From the NCBI RefSeq assembly GCF_000001735.4, contig NC_003075.7, positions 12,339,001 to 12,403,000 of the forward strand: 64,000 nucleotides of DNA, written 5' to 3'. This stretch comes from Arabidopsis thaliana. Its lineage: Eukaryota > Streptophyta > Magnoliopsida > Brassicales > Brassicaceae. Positions within the stretch are counted from its first letter, which is position 1. Every line of letters begins with the position of its first letter. Under the pieces are notes generated by a model. That model ran no database searches and was not told the origin of the DNA. It saw only the letters and a program-made list of their open reading frames with translations. Positions 37,751 through 48,869 of the stretch are shown in pieces. The position numbers and the translations under genes are program-made.

Positions 37751-38782
37751 ATGGAAGCGGAGAAGAAAATGGTTCTACCGAGAATCAAATTCACAGAGCA
37801 CAAAACCAACACGACAACAATCGTATCGGAGTTAACCAACACTCACCAAACCAGGATTCTTCGTATCTCAGTCACTGACCCAGACGCTACTGATTCCTCC
37901 AGTGACGACGAAGAAGAAGAACATCAACGCTTTGTCTCTAAACGCCGTCGTGTTAAGAAGTTTGTCAACGAAGTCTATCTCGATTCCGGTGCTGTTGTTA
38001 CTGGTAGTTGTGGTCAAATGGAGTCGAAGAAGAGACAAAAGAGAGCGGTTAAATCGGAGTCTACTGTTTCTCCGGTTGTTTCAGCGACGACGACTACGAC
38101 GGGAGAGAAGAAGTTCCGAGGAGTGAGACAGCGTCCATGGGGAAAATGGGCGGCGGAGATAAGAGATCCGTTGAAACGTGTACGGCTCTGGTTAGGTACT
38201 TACAACACGGCGGAAGAAGCTGCTATGGTTTACGATAACGCCGCTATTCAGCTTCGTGGTCCCGACGCTCTGACTAATTTCTCAGTCACTCCGACAACAG
38301 CGACGGAGAAGAAAGCCCCACCACCGTCTCCGGTGAAGAAGAAGAAGAAGAAAAACAACAAAAGCAAAAAATCCGTTACTGCTTCTTCCTCCATCAGCAG
38401 AAGCAGCAGCAACGATTGTCTCTGCTCTCCGGTGTCTGTTCTCCGATCTCCTTTCGCCGTCGACGAATTCTCCGGCATTTCTTCATCACCAGTCGCGGCC
38501 GTTGTAGTCAAGGAAGAGCCATCCATGACAACGGTATCTGAAACTTTCTCTGATTTCTCGGCGCCCTTGTTCTCAGATGATGACGTGTTCGATTTCCGGA
38601 GCTCAGTGGTTCCCGACTATCTCGGCGGCGATTTATTTGGGGAAGATCTATTCACGGCGGATATGTGTACGGATATGAACTTCGGATTCGATTTCGGATC
38701 CGGATTATCCAGCTGGCACATGGAGGACCATTTTCAAGATATCGGGGATCTATTCGGGTCGGATCCTCTTTTAGCTGTTTAA
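37751..38782 (+). CDS. CRF2: Cytokinin response factor 2 (AP2/ERF transcription factor)
   Basis: Intronless gene for a 343-aa nuclear transcription factor (also called TMO3). Order: the CRF domain near the N terminus ([20 protein letters not shown], about 10-29, then [21 protein letters not shown] and a basic [15 protein letters not shown]), then one AP2/ERF domain (about 121-178; [47 protein letters not shown]). A lysine run follows (about 195-208), then a Ser-rich segment with [10 protein letters not shown], the putative MAPK site of CRFs, and an acidic C-terminal activation region. CRFs bind GCC-like elements, act with cytokinin phosphorelay components and, for TMO3, respond to MONOPTEROS/auxin in embryos. 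The start fits the conserved N terminus; the longer open frame to 37649 has no ATG. Confidence 0.95.
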   Translation: MEAEKKMVLPRIKFTEHKTNTTTIVSELTNTHQTRILRISVTDPDATDSSSDDEEEEHQRFVSKRRRVKKFVNEVYLDSGAVVTGSCGQMESKKRQKRAVKSESTVSPVVSATTTTTGEKKFRGVRQRPWGKWAAEIRDPLKRVRLWLGTYNTAEEAAMVYDNAAIQLRGPDALTNFSVTPTTATEKKAPPPSPVKKKKKKNNKSKKSVTASSSISRSSSNDCLCSPVSVLRSPFAVDEFSGISSSPVAAVVVKEEPSMTTVSETFSDFSAPLFSDDDVFDFRSSVVPDYLGGDLFGEDLFTADMCTDMNFGFDFGSGLSSWHMEDHFQDIGDLFGSDPLLAV

Positions 38783-41700
38783 TAATATTTTAAATAAATA
38801 AATAGTTATACCGGCCGTTACTAAACGGAACCGGAGAAAGTTTTGTATACCGGTGACATAAAATCTCGGTTATGTTCGTAATCTTTTTTTCTTTGTTATA
38901 TATAAAAATATGAATGAAACTGAATTAATGTAAGTTAATGGTGATAATTATTAACGTTTTAAGTTTTGAAAAATAATTTTCGTCTGTTAACGATAATGGG
39001 AGGTCGAGTTTCTTTTTGCTTCCACGTGCTCTGCTCTCTTTATCTCTTTTTAAAAATTTTGGTCGACTGAAAAATTCCTTTATTTGATATAAAAATTCGT
39101 TTTTATGTTGTTGTTGTTGGTAGAGGCACGTGTGATCTCACGTGATGAGAACAATTGAAAAGCTTTTGCATCTAGTTTTTGTTTTCTTAAGGCTAATCAT
39201 ATCATTTTCGAAAGGCTAATAATAATTTATTGTTACACGATTACAAGCTAATAATCCAAAGTCCAAAAACTAGTTTCTTGAAATAAAAATAGTGTGATAT
39301 GCCAGGTAGATTGAGACTAGATACGAAGAAGGAGAATCTAAGTTGATTTGAAATATGGCACATCATAAAACTATATTTTGGCAGTTTATACAAAAATTCA
39401 GAAGAAAATGAGTAAAATATAAAAATCTCATGAGGATTAAATGAAAGAAGCAGTTGGGGTAGTTGATTGTCTAGAGCACTTGAATCTCACTCTGTTTTAA
39501 CAGTTTCTATAATAGTACGATGTAACTATGGTTGTATTGTTATGCACGCATAAATCAACTTTAGTTTTATGGTTTTATACTAAGCCATATTGTGTAAATC
39601 TAATCGTCCTGAATAATTAGAGTATGTTCATAATTGTTTTTTGTCCTTTTATTGTTTCATTGTTATTTAGGAATAGGGATGTTACGATGGGTCAAGCTGG
39701 TCCATGCCTTGGTTTGGTTCGATCTGGTTCTTGATTGATTTTGGCCAGCGGATACCAAGTGAACCATCAATTGCAAAATGTTACTACCTGTCTATGTCAA
39801 TATCTCTGTTCAGGCTCGGGCCAGCTTGCTTTTGCATGATTTTGGTCCACCACACCATGGTCTTATTTAAGGGTTGATAGAGCTTGTATGATCAGTACCT
39901 TTAAGGTGTGATTCTCGAAGAATTGTTGAGATGATTTACTTTCTTTCATGCATTGCTGCTTGGTTTGCTTATTTGTTTTTTTCAATTAGTTATCTCAAAA
40001 ATATCTCTAAAATTTATAACCTTGTGAGAAGCTAAGGTTATTGTCTCACGAAGCAAGCAGTGTTCGACCTAGATGGATGGTAATCGTTTCTATCTTGTGG
40101 CTCTATTCCAATGGTTTACTATTTTTCCTAAATACCACTTTGTTTTCAATCCGAAATTTATACCACGTTACAAAAAAAACTTTCATAGAGACTTAGAGAG
40201 TGTGTTGTTTGATAAACCTTTCGTGTATTTTTTTTTTTTTTTTAATTATTATTTTAAAACTCTACGTAAACAATTTTAATCGCCATTTCTGAGAAAACTC
40301 AAAAGCAATAACCGATGTAATTGATAAAATAAAAATAAAAAATAACATTAAAAAGATTGAAAATACAGAGGAGATGCAGGGAAAAGAGCTGACGACACGT
40401 AGGCTAGAGCCGCAACTACTCGAGAAAGAGCATTGTCGTGTCGCTTTCGTTAAATACTACTGTACTATCTTTTTCTCTGCCCGTAAGGTTGGTTCAGAGG
40501 CTACTACATTTCTCAGGCCTTTTTTTTTTGGTTCTATATAAAACGTGAACTTAATTTCATGAGAAATTAAATATTTCCGACAATCTCAAAAATTACCCAT
40601 GCAACTTGCTGATTATAATATTTTACGAGGAAGAAAATAGATATCGAAATGCTTTCAAACATTAATTACGTACACAATTCAATGACGTACGGCTATTATA
40701 AGAATCTAGATGCATAACTATATAGTAATATGTAGATACGAAAAAATGCGAAGTATTTAATACTTTGGGCCCCTCTTCCCAAAATGTTCATGTGAATTTC
40801 GTGATTATTCATGCATACTCATCAATAGACAATATGTAATGTCCATTCTATAAAATACTACATTTTAATCTTCGAGCTATAGAAGTATTTCAAGAATCAT
40901 CAAGATAAAGAGAACAATTAAGAACTCAATCAAATTAAGGAAAAAAAATAAACAGTTTGCAGTGATTCACTAAATTGATAATTCAAATCTTGTGTGGGTT
41001 CAAACTTCAAATATTGGGCCGGGGGGTATTAAAGAGGTTTGTTGCATTTATATTTCGTTTATTCAAAAAACAAAAATAGTAAACAATCACATGACTTTTC
41101 CAGTGCCCTTTCCTAAATTCGTAAGGCTTGGCTTCAAGATGGTCATGGCCCATAGATGTATGCATATACACAATCATACATATACTATATAATGTATTGG
41201 TGTCCCCTCATGCAAAGATTTTGTTTGTCACAAAATTCCAGAGCTCTTTTACAAGATTTATGCCAAAAGATAAATGGGGACCTTTCATGAGAGATCTTCT
41301 CCATGATTTTCTAATTATAGTACTTTATAATATATCATGATAAACAAATCTTTGTGACACATTCAAGTATTCAACAGTCTGATACTTGGTAGAGAAGTAG
41401 AAAATTTAGAAGGTAAGAAAGAAAGAACATGGTAAAAGCAATTCTAACCATTCACGTCATGAGTTATATGATCTAGCTAACGTTCTCTAACTGTGTATTA
41501 ACGACCATAACTACGATGACGCGTCTCAGATATGAAAATGGTACGGCTTTAGGATCCCGTGGTCCATCGAATCTTGACCGTCCACTTGGGTGGGGGCGTA
41601 ATACCTGTTGGGCCATTGGATAAGCTTTTGTGGAATGGTGGAAATGAAACCAAGTGTTTCTTAGATCTTAAGAGTTATTGCCAAAAACCAATTTGTGAAC

Positions 41701-42982
41701 CGGATCAAACCAGGATTCTGTTATATGTACCGGTCGGTCAACGACTGTCTTGGCCAAAACCCAAAAGGACATGGTTTCAAACTTTCAACGGATGTTTGAC
41801 TTCTTACTGGTAAATCCTTTCCGTATGCATTATGCCTTATTCCGTATTTATTCCGTATTTTAGTTTGGTCTATCATCAGCCATTATATGTCTTTCACGTC
41901 CTGATGACATATTGATCTTGACTGAGATTTAGCAGAGATGTACATACGATAGTTTTGAAATGTTTTAAGAATGAATTCTGCATTAATTTTTCGTTAAGAT
42001 ACAAAGTTTTACACAATACATTATCTAAACCCATGATTCAATATAGAATTAGTTTTACTCAACCGACATTCTAATATAATCAAAAATTTGATGTGTGGTC
42101 GGATAGTGTACATATTTACATGGTCAAGATAAGCATACAAACCGTACAAATTAGAGGCATTAACATATATAGAGAATGTGGATAGTAAAAATACATGTGG
42201 AATAGAAAGTGAGTGAGACAGTGTCTCATGAAAAGTGGCAGAGACACATTAATAAATACATTAAAAGAAGGACCAACAAAGAAATTAAATGATGTCTAAT
42301 TCATCTTCATATTTCACGTACCATTTCTCGTGCCATTCCCATGCACTTAACATGTTTGCTCTGCTTCTCCCTTTCAATTTTACTGAACTAACCTTCCAAC
42401 TACCTTTTCGGTTATCTTCTCCATAATGTAACAATCTAATTTGAGTGTGAATATTGTACCATATAGGTGTTATAACGTTACTAGTTTTGTGACGATGGTC
42501 ACGGCTTTAATAACATCATAAATATCCCCGAGATTTTGTGTGTGTTCCTCTATAAGAATTGGTGATCATGTAGCGAGTACTAATCAGCTTTTGATCAAAG
42601 TTAATGTTGTTAATATGTGATGGTTTGTGTAATCAACGTTTCAATATTATGTACAATTATTTAAATTATTGTGTTTCTTCTATACTACATCGTCATTCAT
42701 TAATTTTTTTGACGATCTATCATCTACCAACCATCCACGACTATAATTGTATGTATATCAAATATTGTTCTGATAGTCAAAACATTATGGGCTAATTAAG
42801 AAGTTTGAACAAGAGTTAAAGAAAGCTTAAAAGGGCTTTGATGAATGAACTCAGATGGGCTTTATGGCCCATTAAAGATTTTGTTCTTTTTTGAGTCGTC
42901 GCCCCCGAGATCGTGGGTGATCCGTCTCACTGGAAACATCTTTGTCTCTCTGAGAAACCCCTCTTTAGGGTTTATACCTTCA
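38783..42982. other. 4.2-kb gene-free region downstream of CRF2
   Basis: The CRF2 3' UTR is followed by AT-rich DNA with three G-boxes close behind the gene (39023-39144), a poly-T run near 40230-40242, and GC-richer patches at about 40380-40460 and 41540-41610. Open frames up to 84 codons (41559-41813) match nothing I recognise. Site II motifs TGGGCT (42856-42861) and GGCCCA (42866-42871) at the right end belong to the next gene. Confidence 0.5.
39023..39144. promoter_or_regulatory. Three G-boxes downstream of CRF2
   Basis: CACGTG at 39023-39028, 39127-39132 and 39139-39144; the last two are 12 bases apart centre to centre. Candidate bHLH/bZIP (for example PIF or ABF) binding cluster about 240-360 bases behind the CRF2 stop codon. 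Whether it acts on CRF2 is unknown. Confidence 0.4.
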
Positions 42983-43850
42983 ATGGAGAAACAGAGTACT
43001 CAACCAATTTGCGGCCAAGAGGCTCTCCAACTTCTCAATTGCGTCGCGGAGTCTCCTTTCGATCAAGAGAAATGCGTCCGATTTTTGCAATCTCTCAGAG
43101 AATGCGTTCTATCAAAGGTTGGTTTTTTATCGCTCTAATTACTGATCTACGAGCTCGTGATTCATTTTTTTTTTATAAGTCAGTTGAATTTTTAGGACAA
43201 GGTATCTAAATTTTAAAATTCTATCATCGATCGATCAAGATATATCGAATCGTTATTGTCACTTATGCTTTATGACAATTTTGGAGCTGCTCTTGGTCTC
43301 TCATAGAAAACTTTTGAGAAATTATCACATTTTTTTCTACTACTGAGTAATGAATATGTAAATGCCAAGTTATTGGTGGAGCATTTGGAGCTTTACTTGA
43401 TACATCTGTGTTAATAACTCTGTGGTTACACTTAACAGTTTCTGAGTGATTGTCATAGACACTAGGTTACTCTAAGCTAATACCCTTACTCTCGAGAAAA
43501 GTAGAAACAATGCAATGATGATTCTTGAGAAACTACAGATTTTCTTGTGGAAGCCATTAGAGAATGAGAAAGCTCACTATTAGTCTCTTTTTATAGGTAG
43601 CAATCAAAGTAGGAACTGGTTTTGTTCCCATTCTTGGTCTTGATCTTGATGGGTTATAACTTTTATGCGTAACATGGATCCTTACAGAATCACGTTTAAG
43701 TGCAAACTAGTGAAATCTCTCTATTTCTCATTGAAGTTTTTGGCTTTTTGTTTTGAACAATGAATGTTACAGAAAGTAAAGAAGTTCTCGATACCGAGTC
43801 AAGATCACGACTCTGAGGGAGCAGCTTCAGCTACAAAGAGACCTTCATAA
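42983..43850 (+). CDS. Twin CX9C (Cox19-like CHCH) mitochondrial protein
   Basis: Two coding exons (42983-43117, 43773-43850) join in phase into 70 aa. The protein has two CX9C motifs, CGQEALQLLNC and CVRFLQSLREC, separated by a short turn. This is the CHCH helix-hairpin fold of intermembrane-space proteins that are imported and oxidised by the Mia40/Erv1 relay. Small CX9C proteins are often assembly factors of cytochrome c oxidase or complex I. The Lys/Ser-rich tail (KVKKFSIPSQDHDSEGAAS) has no domain. It matches AT4G23760 as I recall it. An in-frame ATG at 42845 would add 46 residues, but site II promoter motifs lie just after that codon (42856-42871), so I prefer 42983. Confidence 0.88.
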
Positions 43851-44513
43851 CGTTCTTTGTTCCGATTTTCTTTTATCGTTTGAGTTGTAATCATGTAATT
43901 GATTTTAATGTCATGCCTTGGATTCATAAGCTGGGTCATGCCTTGTTTCCCCTTTGTTGTCTTGTATGTTGAATATTGCAAACTCTAAAGAGCATATTTA
44001 TAAGAAGAAATAAAAGTTTCTACATTTGACTTTCCCTCTTATTTTGGCTAATCTCTCATCCTCGATCGCTAACTTATTCAAATCATCTGTTGCAAACTAC
44101 TTCTTTACTACCGTGTTGTCGATTTCATTCGTACAGATTATCTTTTTCGTTGATCAGATTCTCTTATTGCTCATCATCTTCAGATATTCATTAAAGAACA
44201 CAGAACATGTTCAATCACTAAACTAATTCTTTTTCAACGGTTTATGGAACAATGTGAGAGTAGATTTAAGATGGAATCTGCTTCTCTTACTACCTTATTA
44301 TGTGATACTAAATCCACTTAACATACTAACTTTCATATCTTAATCTCCTTACTCCAATAGCAAGAACAATGCAGCGGATATTCATAGTCATATACACCTA
44401 CTAGAAATAAAAGCAACAAGAACTACTAACTTAAAAAGATTTGAAATTTCCCATTATCACCACTTCTGACTCTGTGCTTCTTCTCCATCTCCTAAATTGA
44501 TTTCAGATCTTGA
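43851..44513. other. 3' flanks of the CX9C gene and of the first coiled-coil gene
   Basis: Convergent 3' ends. The CX9C gene 3' UTR probably runs to about 44010. From about 44250 the sequence belongs to the duplicated segment shared with 46976 onward. No gene. Confidence 0.5.
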
Positions 44514-44605
44514 TCAAAGAATGAAGTGGTCATGATCTGATGAGTTAATGAGTCTTCCTTTTCTTTGTCTTCGGTTTCCATCATCGTCCTCACTAGTCGA
44601 CATAT
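44514..44605 (-). pseudogene. Probable skipped second exon of the first coiled-coil gene
   Basis: By comparison with the paralogue at 47203-47306, this is the former second exon: it follows a CTATGCAG acceptor, stays open in the expected phase and ends FIL-stop like the paralogue. The donor that should join it is missing upstream (GGATAT instead of GGTAAT at the equivalent junction), so it may no longer be translated. The acidic cluster is retained (SEDDD), but the hydrophobic VIEI in front of it is not. Confidence 0.5.
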
Positions 44606-44672
44606 CTGCATAGAGATTTAGTCAGAGAACATGGTTTGATAGAGTAAGTGGACACACCACATATCAAAAACA

Positions 44673-45050
44673 CTAAAATATCCCTCTTTGATAACTATTC
44701 TTCACATTAGGTCTATTTGCACTACCTGAATCCACACCGGTTTGAACATCAACAGACATTATGTATTCGATACTCCTTTCGACAGTCTTTAGCTTCTTCT
44801 CCATTTCACCAAACTTGTTCTCCCACTTTTCAATCACTTCCTTCTTCTCCAATGCTTCTTTTTGCTTAGTCACCAGATCTTCAACAGTGAATCCATGAGT
44901 TTTCTCTAGCAACTCGAGCGTTTTAATTAGGCTCTCATGCTCTATCACCAGACTCTCATACTTGTCTTTCAAAATCATGTGTTCAGCAAATGAAACATTT
45001 TCACACGATTTGTTGTACTTGTTCACCAATTGGTCCAAACGACTAGACAT
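44673..45050 (-). CDS. Small coiled-coil protein, unknown function (paralogue 1)
   Basis: Open frame of 125 aa, mostly a charged coiled coil (KDKYESLVIEHESLIKTLEL, then KQKEALEKKEVIEKWENKFG). It is clearly paralogous to the gene at 47203-47799: shared MSS start, KYESLV, EH-ESL-KTLEL, VEDLV and the terminal RNV/PNVK region. No domain, signal or membrane segment is recognised. The frame ends at a TAG three codons after the point where the paralogue splices, because the donor GT is altered here. The protein therefore probably lacks the second-exon tail unless an alternative donor (for example GTGAAG at about 44708) is used. It looks Brassicaceae-specific and fast evolving, which is inference. 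Confidence 0.65.
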   Translation of the reverse strand: MSSRLDQLVNKYNKSCENVSFAEHMILKDKYESLVIEHESLIKTLELLEKTHGFTVEDLVTKQKEALEKKEVIEKWENKFGEMEKKLKTVERSIEYIMSVDVQTGVDSGSANRPNVKNSYQRGIF

Positions 45051-45550
45051 TGTTGTCTTTAATCAATTCAAGATTAACCTGATTAACAAAAAAAATTGGA
45101 AATGTGTCCTTAAAAAGAGAAACTTTAAAATCTACAAAACCCTAAAACTCAGATCTTTATTGAGCAACCAAAAACAAAACTAAAATGTTAGAGACAGTCC
45201 ACAAGATTCGGTCTTTCTCAAACGGATTCACACCATTTTTGTCCTAAACCCAAACCGGAACCAAAAGAAACAGAGAAAAAAAGGATTTATTTTTCCTGAG
45301 AAAATCTTACTCGGAAAAGAAAAAAGTCGATCTTTTTCTCAGTTACAAAGAAAGGAGCTCGGGTCGATGATAGAGACTACGCGACAAAGATGGAATCGTA
45401 TCAATGGAACCCTAGAAAACAGAGAGCGGGAAAAGGCGAGACGAGTGTTTAGTAACGAAGAAGATGATACTTTATTTCATTTTCCTTGTTCAAAAATAAT
45501 ATTTAAGTTTTAATCTCCACCACTCATTTAGCCAAGTGGCCCAAGCCCAT

Positions 45551-46975
45551 CTTCACCAGTTGATACACTCTTCTTGTCTCCTTCAACTTTACTTTAGTGA
45601 TTGGTTTTAGTGATTAACCATATTCCAGATTTTATATGCAGAGACTTAGGGTCCGAATGGTAACCGCTGTTTTTGTTGTGCGGGGAAAGCGTTATTACAC
45701 TGCGGTACGGTTCAACTGCGGTACGTGCGGAAGAAATATATTTGCAGAATTAGTGCGGTTTGTACAAAATAAACGGTACAAAATAATGTTTGATTGGTGA
45801 AAAAAACTACTTGCAGTGCGGATTATAAATTATATATATATATATTAATTAATTATTTTTTTGTGTTAATAAATAAACAATAACAAATATTTATAAACTA
45901 CTAACACAAAAATTGATCAAAATATAAATTTAATTTTATAACAAACATATCGTTACATGTGTTGACTAATTTCATCATAAAAATATTTAAAAAATATTAT
46001 TTATTAATTTGATTTTCCCATAACATATTTGTAATATTGTCTCTTATTTGCGTCATATGTTTTTTATTTGTTATCTCTGTTACTTCTATGTCATCTAAAT
46101 CATGATCAAAATCTCTATTATTTTTATTTGTCTCTGTTATTACATTTGCAAAATCTGCATCTGAAAAGTTTGAAATTATGTAATCTCATTATAGCCATTA
46201 CCACTTTTTTTTTAATACGAACATTATATTTTGAAAAATCAGAAAGAATCCTCCATTTTTTTTTCCAAACTCCAAAAGTTCTCTATATAATAGAACCTAA
46301 AGAAAAGTATGATGATGTCGAAAAAAGAGAGAGAAAAAAAAAGACAGGTTATAATAAAGCGAAAGAAAAGTTTAGATATGTTTATTTGGGTAAAAAATTA
46401 TATATATAATTATAAAAATGCTTCTAATAATTAAAAAATACAATAAAACATATGTGTAAAATTTACTGCGGAATTGGTTGGACCGCATGATTATGGAAGT
46501 TTGTTGTTTTCAAAAGCGGTCTGTAAGTTTTTAGCTTATTTTGAAAAACGCGAATAGTGTTTTGATAGAAAAGTAAAAAACGTGTATATGTAATAATTAA
46601 TGGTGATTGGTAACAATAGTGCGGTTTTTCGAATTAGGTGTTGAAATCCGCAATTTTTGTGTCGCCAATCACAACCTTATATACAATACCTTTGCTTGAA
46701 GACCTTTCCGTTTGAAGAATGCTTTGAGGGCAATACTGGAGTTAATCCCTCTCTTGTTGAAGCACTCTATGATTGCAGAAGTAGAGTGCACTTGGATCAA
46801 AAAAGGTACAAAGTCAAAAAACATCATTTTGAGGCCAAAAAAAAATGAGGACCTTGTACTTCCCTGTCCTAAGCTATAATCATCTCTATCTTCCAAGAGG
46901 AATAAACTTATCATCAGATTCAATGAATATCATAAACTAGCTAGTTATTTCAATTTTTGTTTAGTTGTTACTATA
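45551..46975. other. Spacer between the two duplicated coiled-coil genes
   Basis: Mostly a hAT-like element (45647-46679) plus about 300 bases (46680-46975) that contain an unrecognised 84-codon minus-strand frame (46669-46923). No standard gene. Confidence 0.5.
45647..46679. mobile_element. Non-autonomous hAT-like DNA transposon
   Basis: The left end TAGGGTCCGAATGGTAAC resembles the inverted right end (TAAGGTTGTGATTGGCGAC). Both ends are packed with GCGG motifs: at least seven in 45660-45825 and five in 46465-46655, mostly in TGCGGT contexts. The middle is AT-rich with no transposase. Clustered subterminal repeats with short imperfect inverted ends are typical of hAT elements. I could not find a convincing 8-bp target duplication, so the exact ends are uncertain. 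A 113-codon frame inside (46068-46409) is low complexity and not a gene. Confidence 0.55.
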
Positions 46976-48331
46976 TAGAACAATCTGAAAGTAGATTAAT
47001 GATGCAAGCTGCTTCTCTTACAACTTTGTGTTGGGCTAAATCACTTATTACACAGTTACACTACAAACTTTCATATCTTATCAACCCTCCTAGTCCATCA
47101 GAGAGACTCATAGTCATCTACTTCTACTAACTTCCAAAGATTTTGAAACTTCCAGTTTCACCACCACATCTGACATTGTGCTTCTCCATCTCCACATCTT
47201 GATCACAATATGAAGGAGTACTCTAAATTCTTATGTGATGAGTTACAGTTTCCTACATTGCTTTCACTTTGGGTTCTTTCATCGTCGTCACTAATCTCTA
47301 TCACATCTGCAAATAGAAACATGTTTAGTTTATGTAATGCTAACACATTTAGTTAGACACATATCAAAAAACACTTAAAATTACCCTCTTGTGATTCAAA
47401 CTTGTTCACATTACGTTTGTCTGCAACTCTTGCACCACTTGGTCCTGAACTCATACCATTCATCACAGTTTCTTCACAAGACTTTAAGTATTCAAGATCC
47501 TTATCAAGCATCTCTTGCATCTTCTTCCTTTCACCAATCTCCTTGTCAAACTTTTCAATCTCTTCTTTCCCAACCAATGCTTCTCGCTGCTTCTTCTTCA
47601 CTAAATCCTCTAATGTGATTTCGTGCTTCTCTATAAGCTCGAGTGTTTTGATTAGGGTTTCATGTTCTTTCACCAGATTCTCGTGCTCTGTCACCAAACT
47701 CTCATATTTCTCTTTCCAAATCTCGTGTTGAGCTAGTGGAACATTATCGGAAAATTTGTTATTGCTGTTCTTCTCCGATTGGTTCCCAAGACTAGACATT
47801 GGTGTTCAAGTTCAAGCTTAAGCCTGTAAATAACACAAAATACACAAAACCACAAAGATTTTCTGAGAAATCACTCGCAAATTAGAAACTTTCACACAGT
47901 CTCACTCTACAAAAACCCTAAACCCCAAATCTCCACTGAGCTACCAAAACTAAAATGTTCGCAAAAAATCGAAAGATTCAGACTTTCTCAAAAGTATTCC
48001 TATCAGTTTCTCCCAAATGCAAACTGAAAACTAAAGAAACAGAGAAAAGGAGTTTTCCCGAGAAAATCTTACTCGGAAAGTAAAATTGCTGATCTTTTCT
48101 CGATCACAGAGAAATAAGCTCGGTTAGATGAGAGAAATTGTGCAGAAAAGGTCGAATCGTAACAATGGAACACAGATTAATGAGCCCTAGAAAACAGAGA
48201 GCGGGAAAAGACGAAAGCAGAGAGTGGAAACGTTAACGAAGAAGATGGATAGTTAACTAAATTAATTATCATTATTCAAAAATTAATATTTATTTTAGTC
48301 CCAAATCATTAGCCCAGCGGCCCAAGCCCAT
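46976..48331. repeat. Direct duplication, copy 2 (pairs with 44250-45550)
   Basis: Second copy of the ~1.3-kb segment, same orientation, about 2.7 kb downstream. It includes the second coiled-coil gene and its leader and promoter. Coding and leader parts are the best conserved; the flanks differ by indels. Confidence 0.85.
47203..47799 (-). CDS. Small coiled-coil protein with SIM-like tail, unknown function (paralogue 2)
   Basis: Two coding exons (47799-47385 and 47306-47203, GGTAAT donor, TTTGCAG acceptor) join in phase into 172 aa. Residues 25-110 are a charged coiled coil (KYESLVTEHENLVKEHETLI, then EEIEKFDKEIGERKKMQEML). The second exon encodes a short acidic tail with VIEISDDDE, which fits the SUMO-interacting motif pattern (four mostly beta-branched hydrophobic residues followed by acidic residues and a phosphorylatable serine). 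No other domain or signal is recognised. The unspliced frame to 47353 would end FKCFLICV. Splicing is preferred because junctions and phase are good and the tail has a compact, motif-like composition. Function unknown; SUMO binding is inference. Confidence 0.68.
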
Positions 48332-48869
48332 TATCAATCAAACACCAAGTATTGCTGTCTGAACTCTTTTTTTGCCTTTCCTTGTTTTCTACTCTTTCCA
48401 TGTTAATTAATTACACTTCTGGTCTCCTAATTAGGTGATCCTTCATATCAATGGATTTGAATGTATTTATATGAGATGATATTGATCATAAATGTCTGAA
48501 AATGTGCTTCAAGTTTTGGAAAAAGATGTATAACAATATCGTTAAAAAATTTACAAATCTGAGTATTTTAGTGTAATTAAACTAACTAACTAAGGAAATC
48601 CTTTTATAAAATAGTGTTTGAAGGAATTGAAACAAACATTATATCACCAGTCTGGTTAATTGTGTGATATAAACAGATTAATAGATTAATACGTCTCTAT
48701 TCATTATTTTACTGTATGGTTCTTTTTTAGAAATGGTCGAATGATTTAGTAACATATAATAAAGAAAAGTCCCCAGAGCTTTGGTCGGTCGAATAAACAT
48801 AACACACAAATACCAAAAAGGCAAAAACAACTCACTGAACTGTTTGCATATCTTCATCTTCTTCTTGAG
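47800..48869. other. Divergent intergenic region before TBL24
   Basis: Leader and promoter of the second coiled-coil gene (to 48331, within the duplication), then about 540 bases of AT-rich DNA with the TBL24 promoter and leader. No other gene. Confidence 0.55.

Larger units (their letters stand above)
44250..45550. repeat. Direct duplication, copy 1 (pairs with 46976-48331)
   Basis: The whole segment, including 3' flank, gene, leader and promoter, is similar in order to 46976-48331. Shared landmarks are CTGCTTCTCTTAC and AACTTTCATATCTTA (3' side), the coding region, GAGAAAATCTTACTCGGAAA and CCCTAGAAAACAGAGAGCGG (leader), and GTGGCCCAAGCCCAT versus GCGGCCCAAGCCCAT (promoter). It is an old tandem duplication. 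Confidence 0.85.

Noticed and set aside
41559..41813. 84-codon plus-strand frame between CRF2 and the CX9C gene
   Set aside because: No family resemblance and no promoter or splice context; it sits in a GC-richer patch that alone lengthens open frames.
46068..46409. 113-codon open frame in the hAT-like element
   Set aside because: Low-complexity Leu/Lys-rich translation in the AT-rich core; no transposase motifs.
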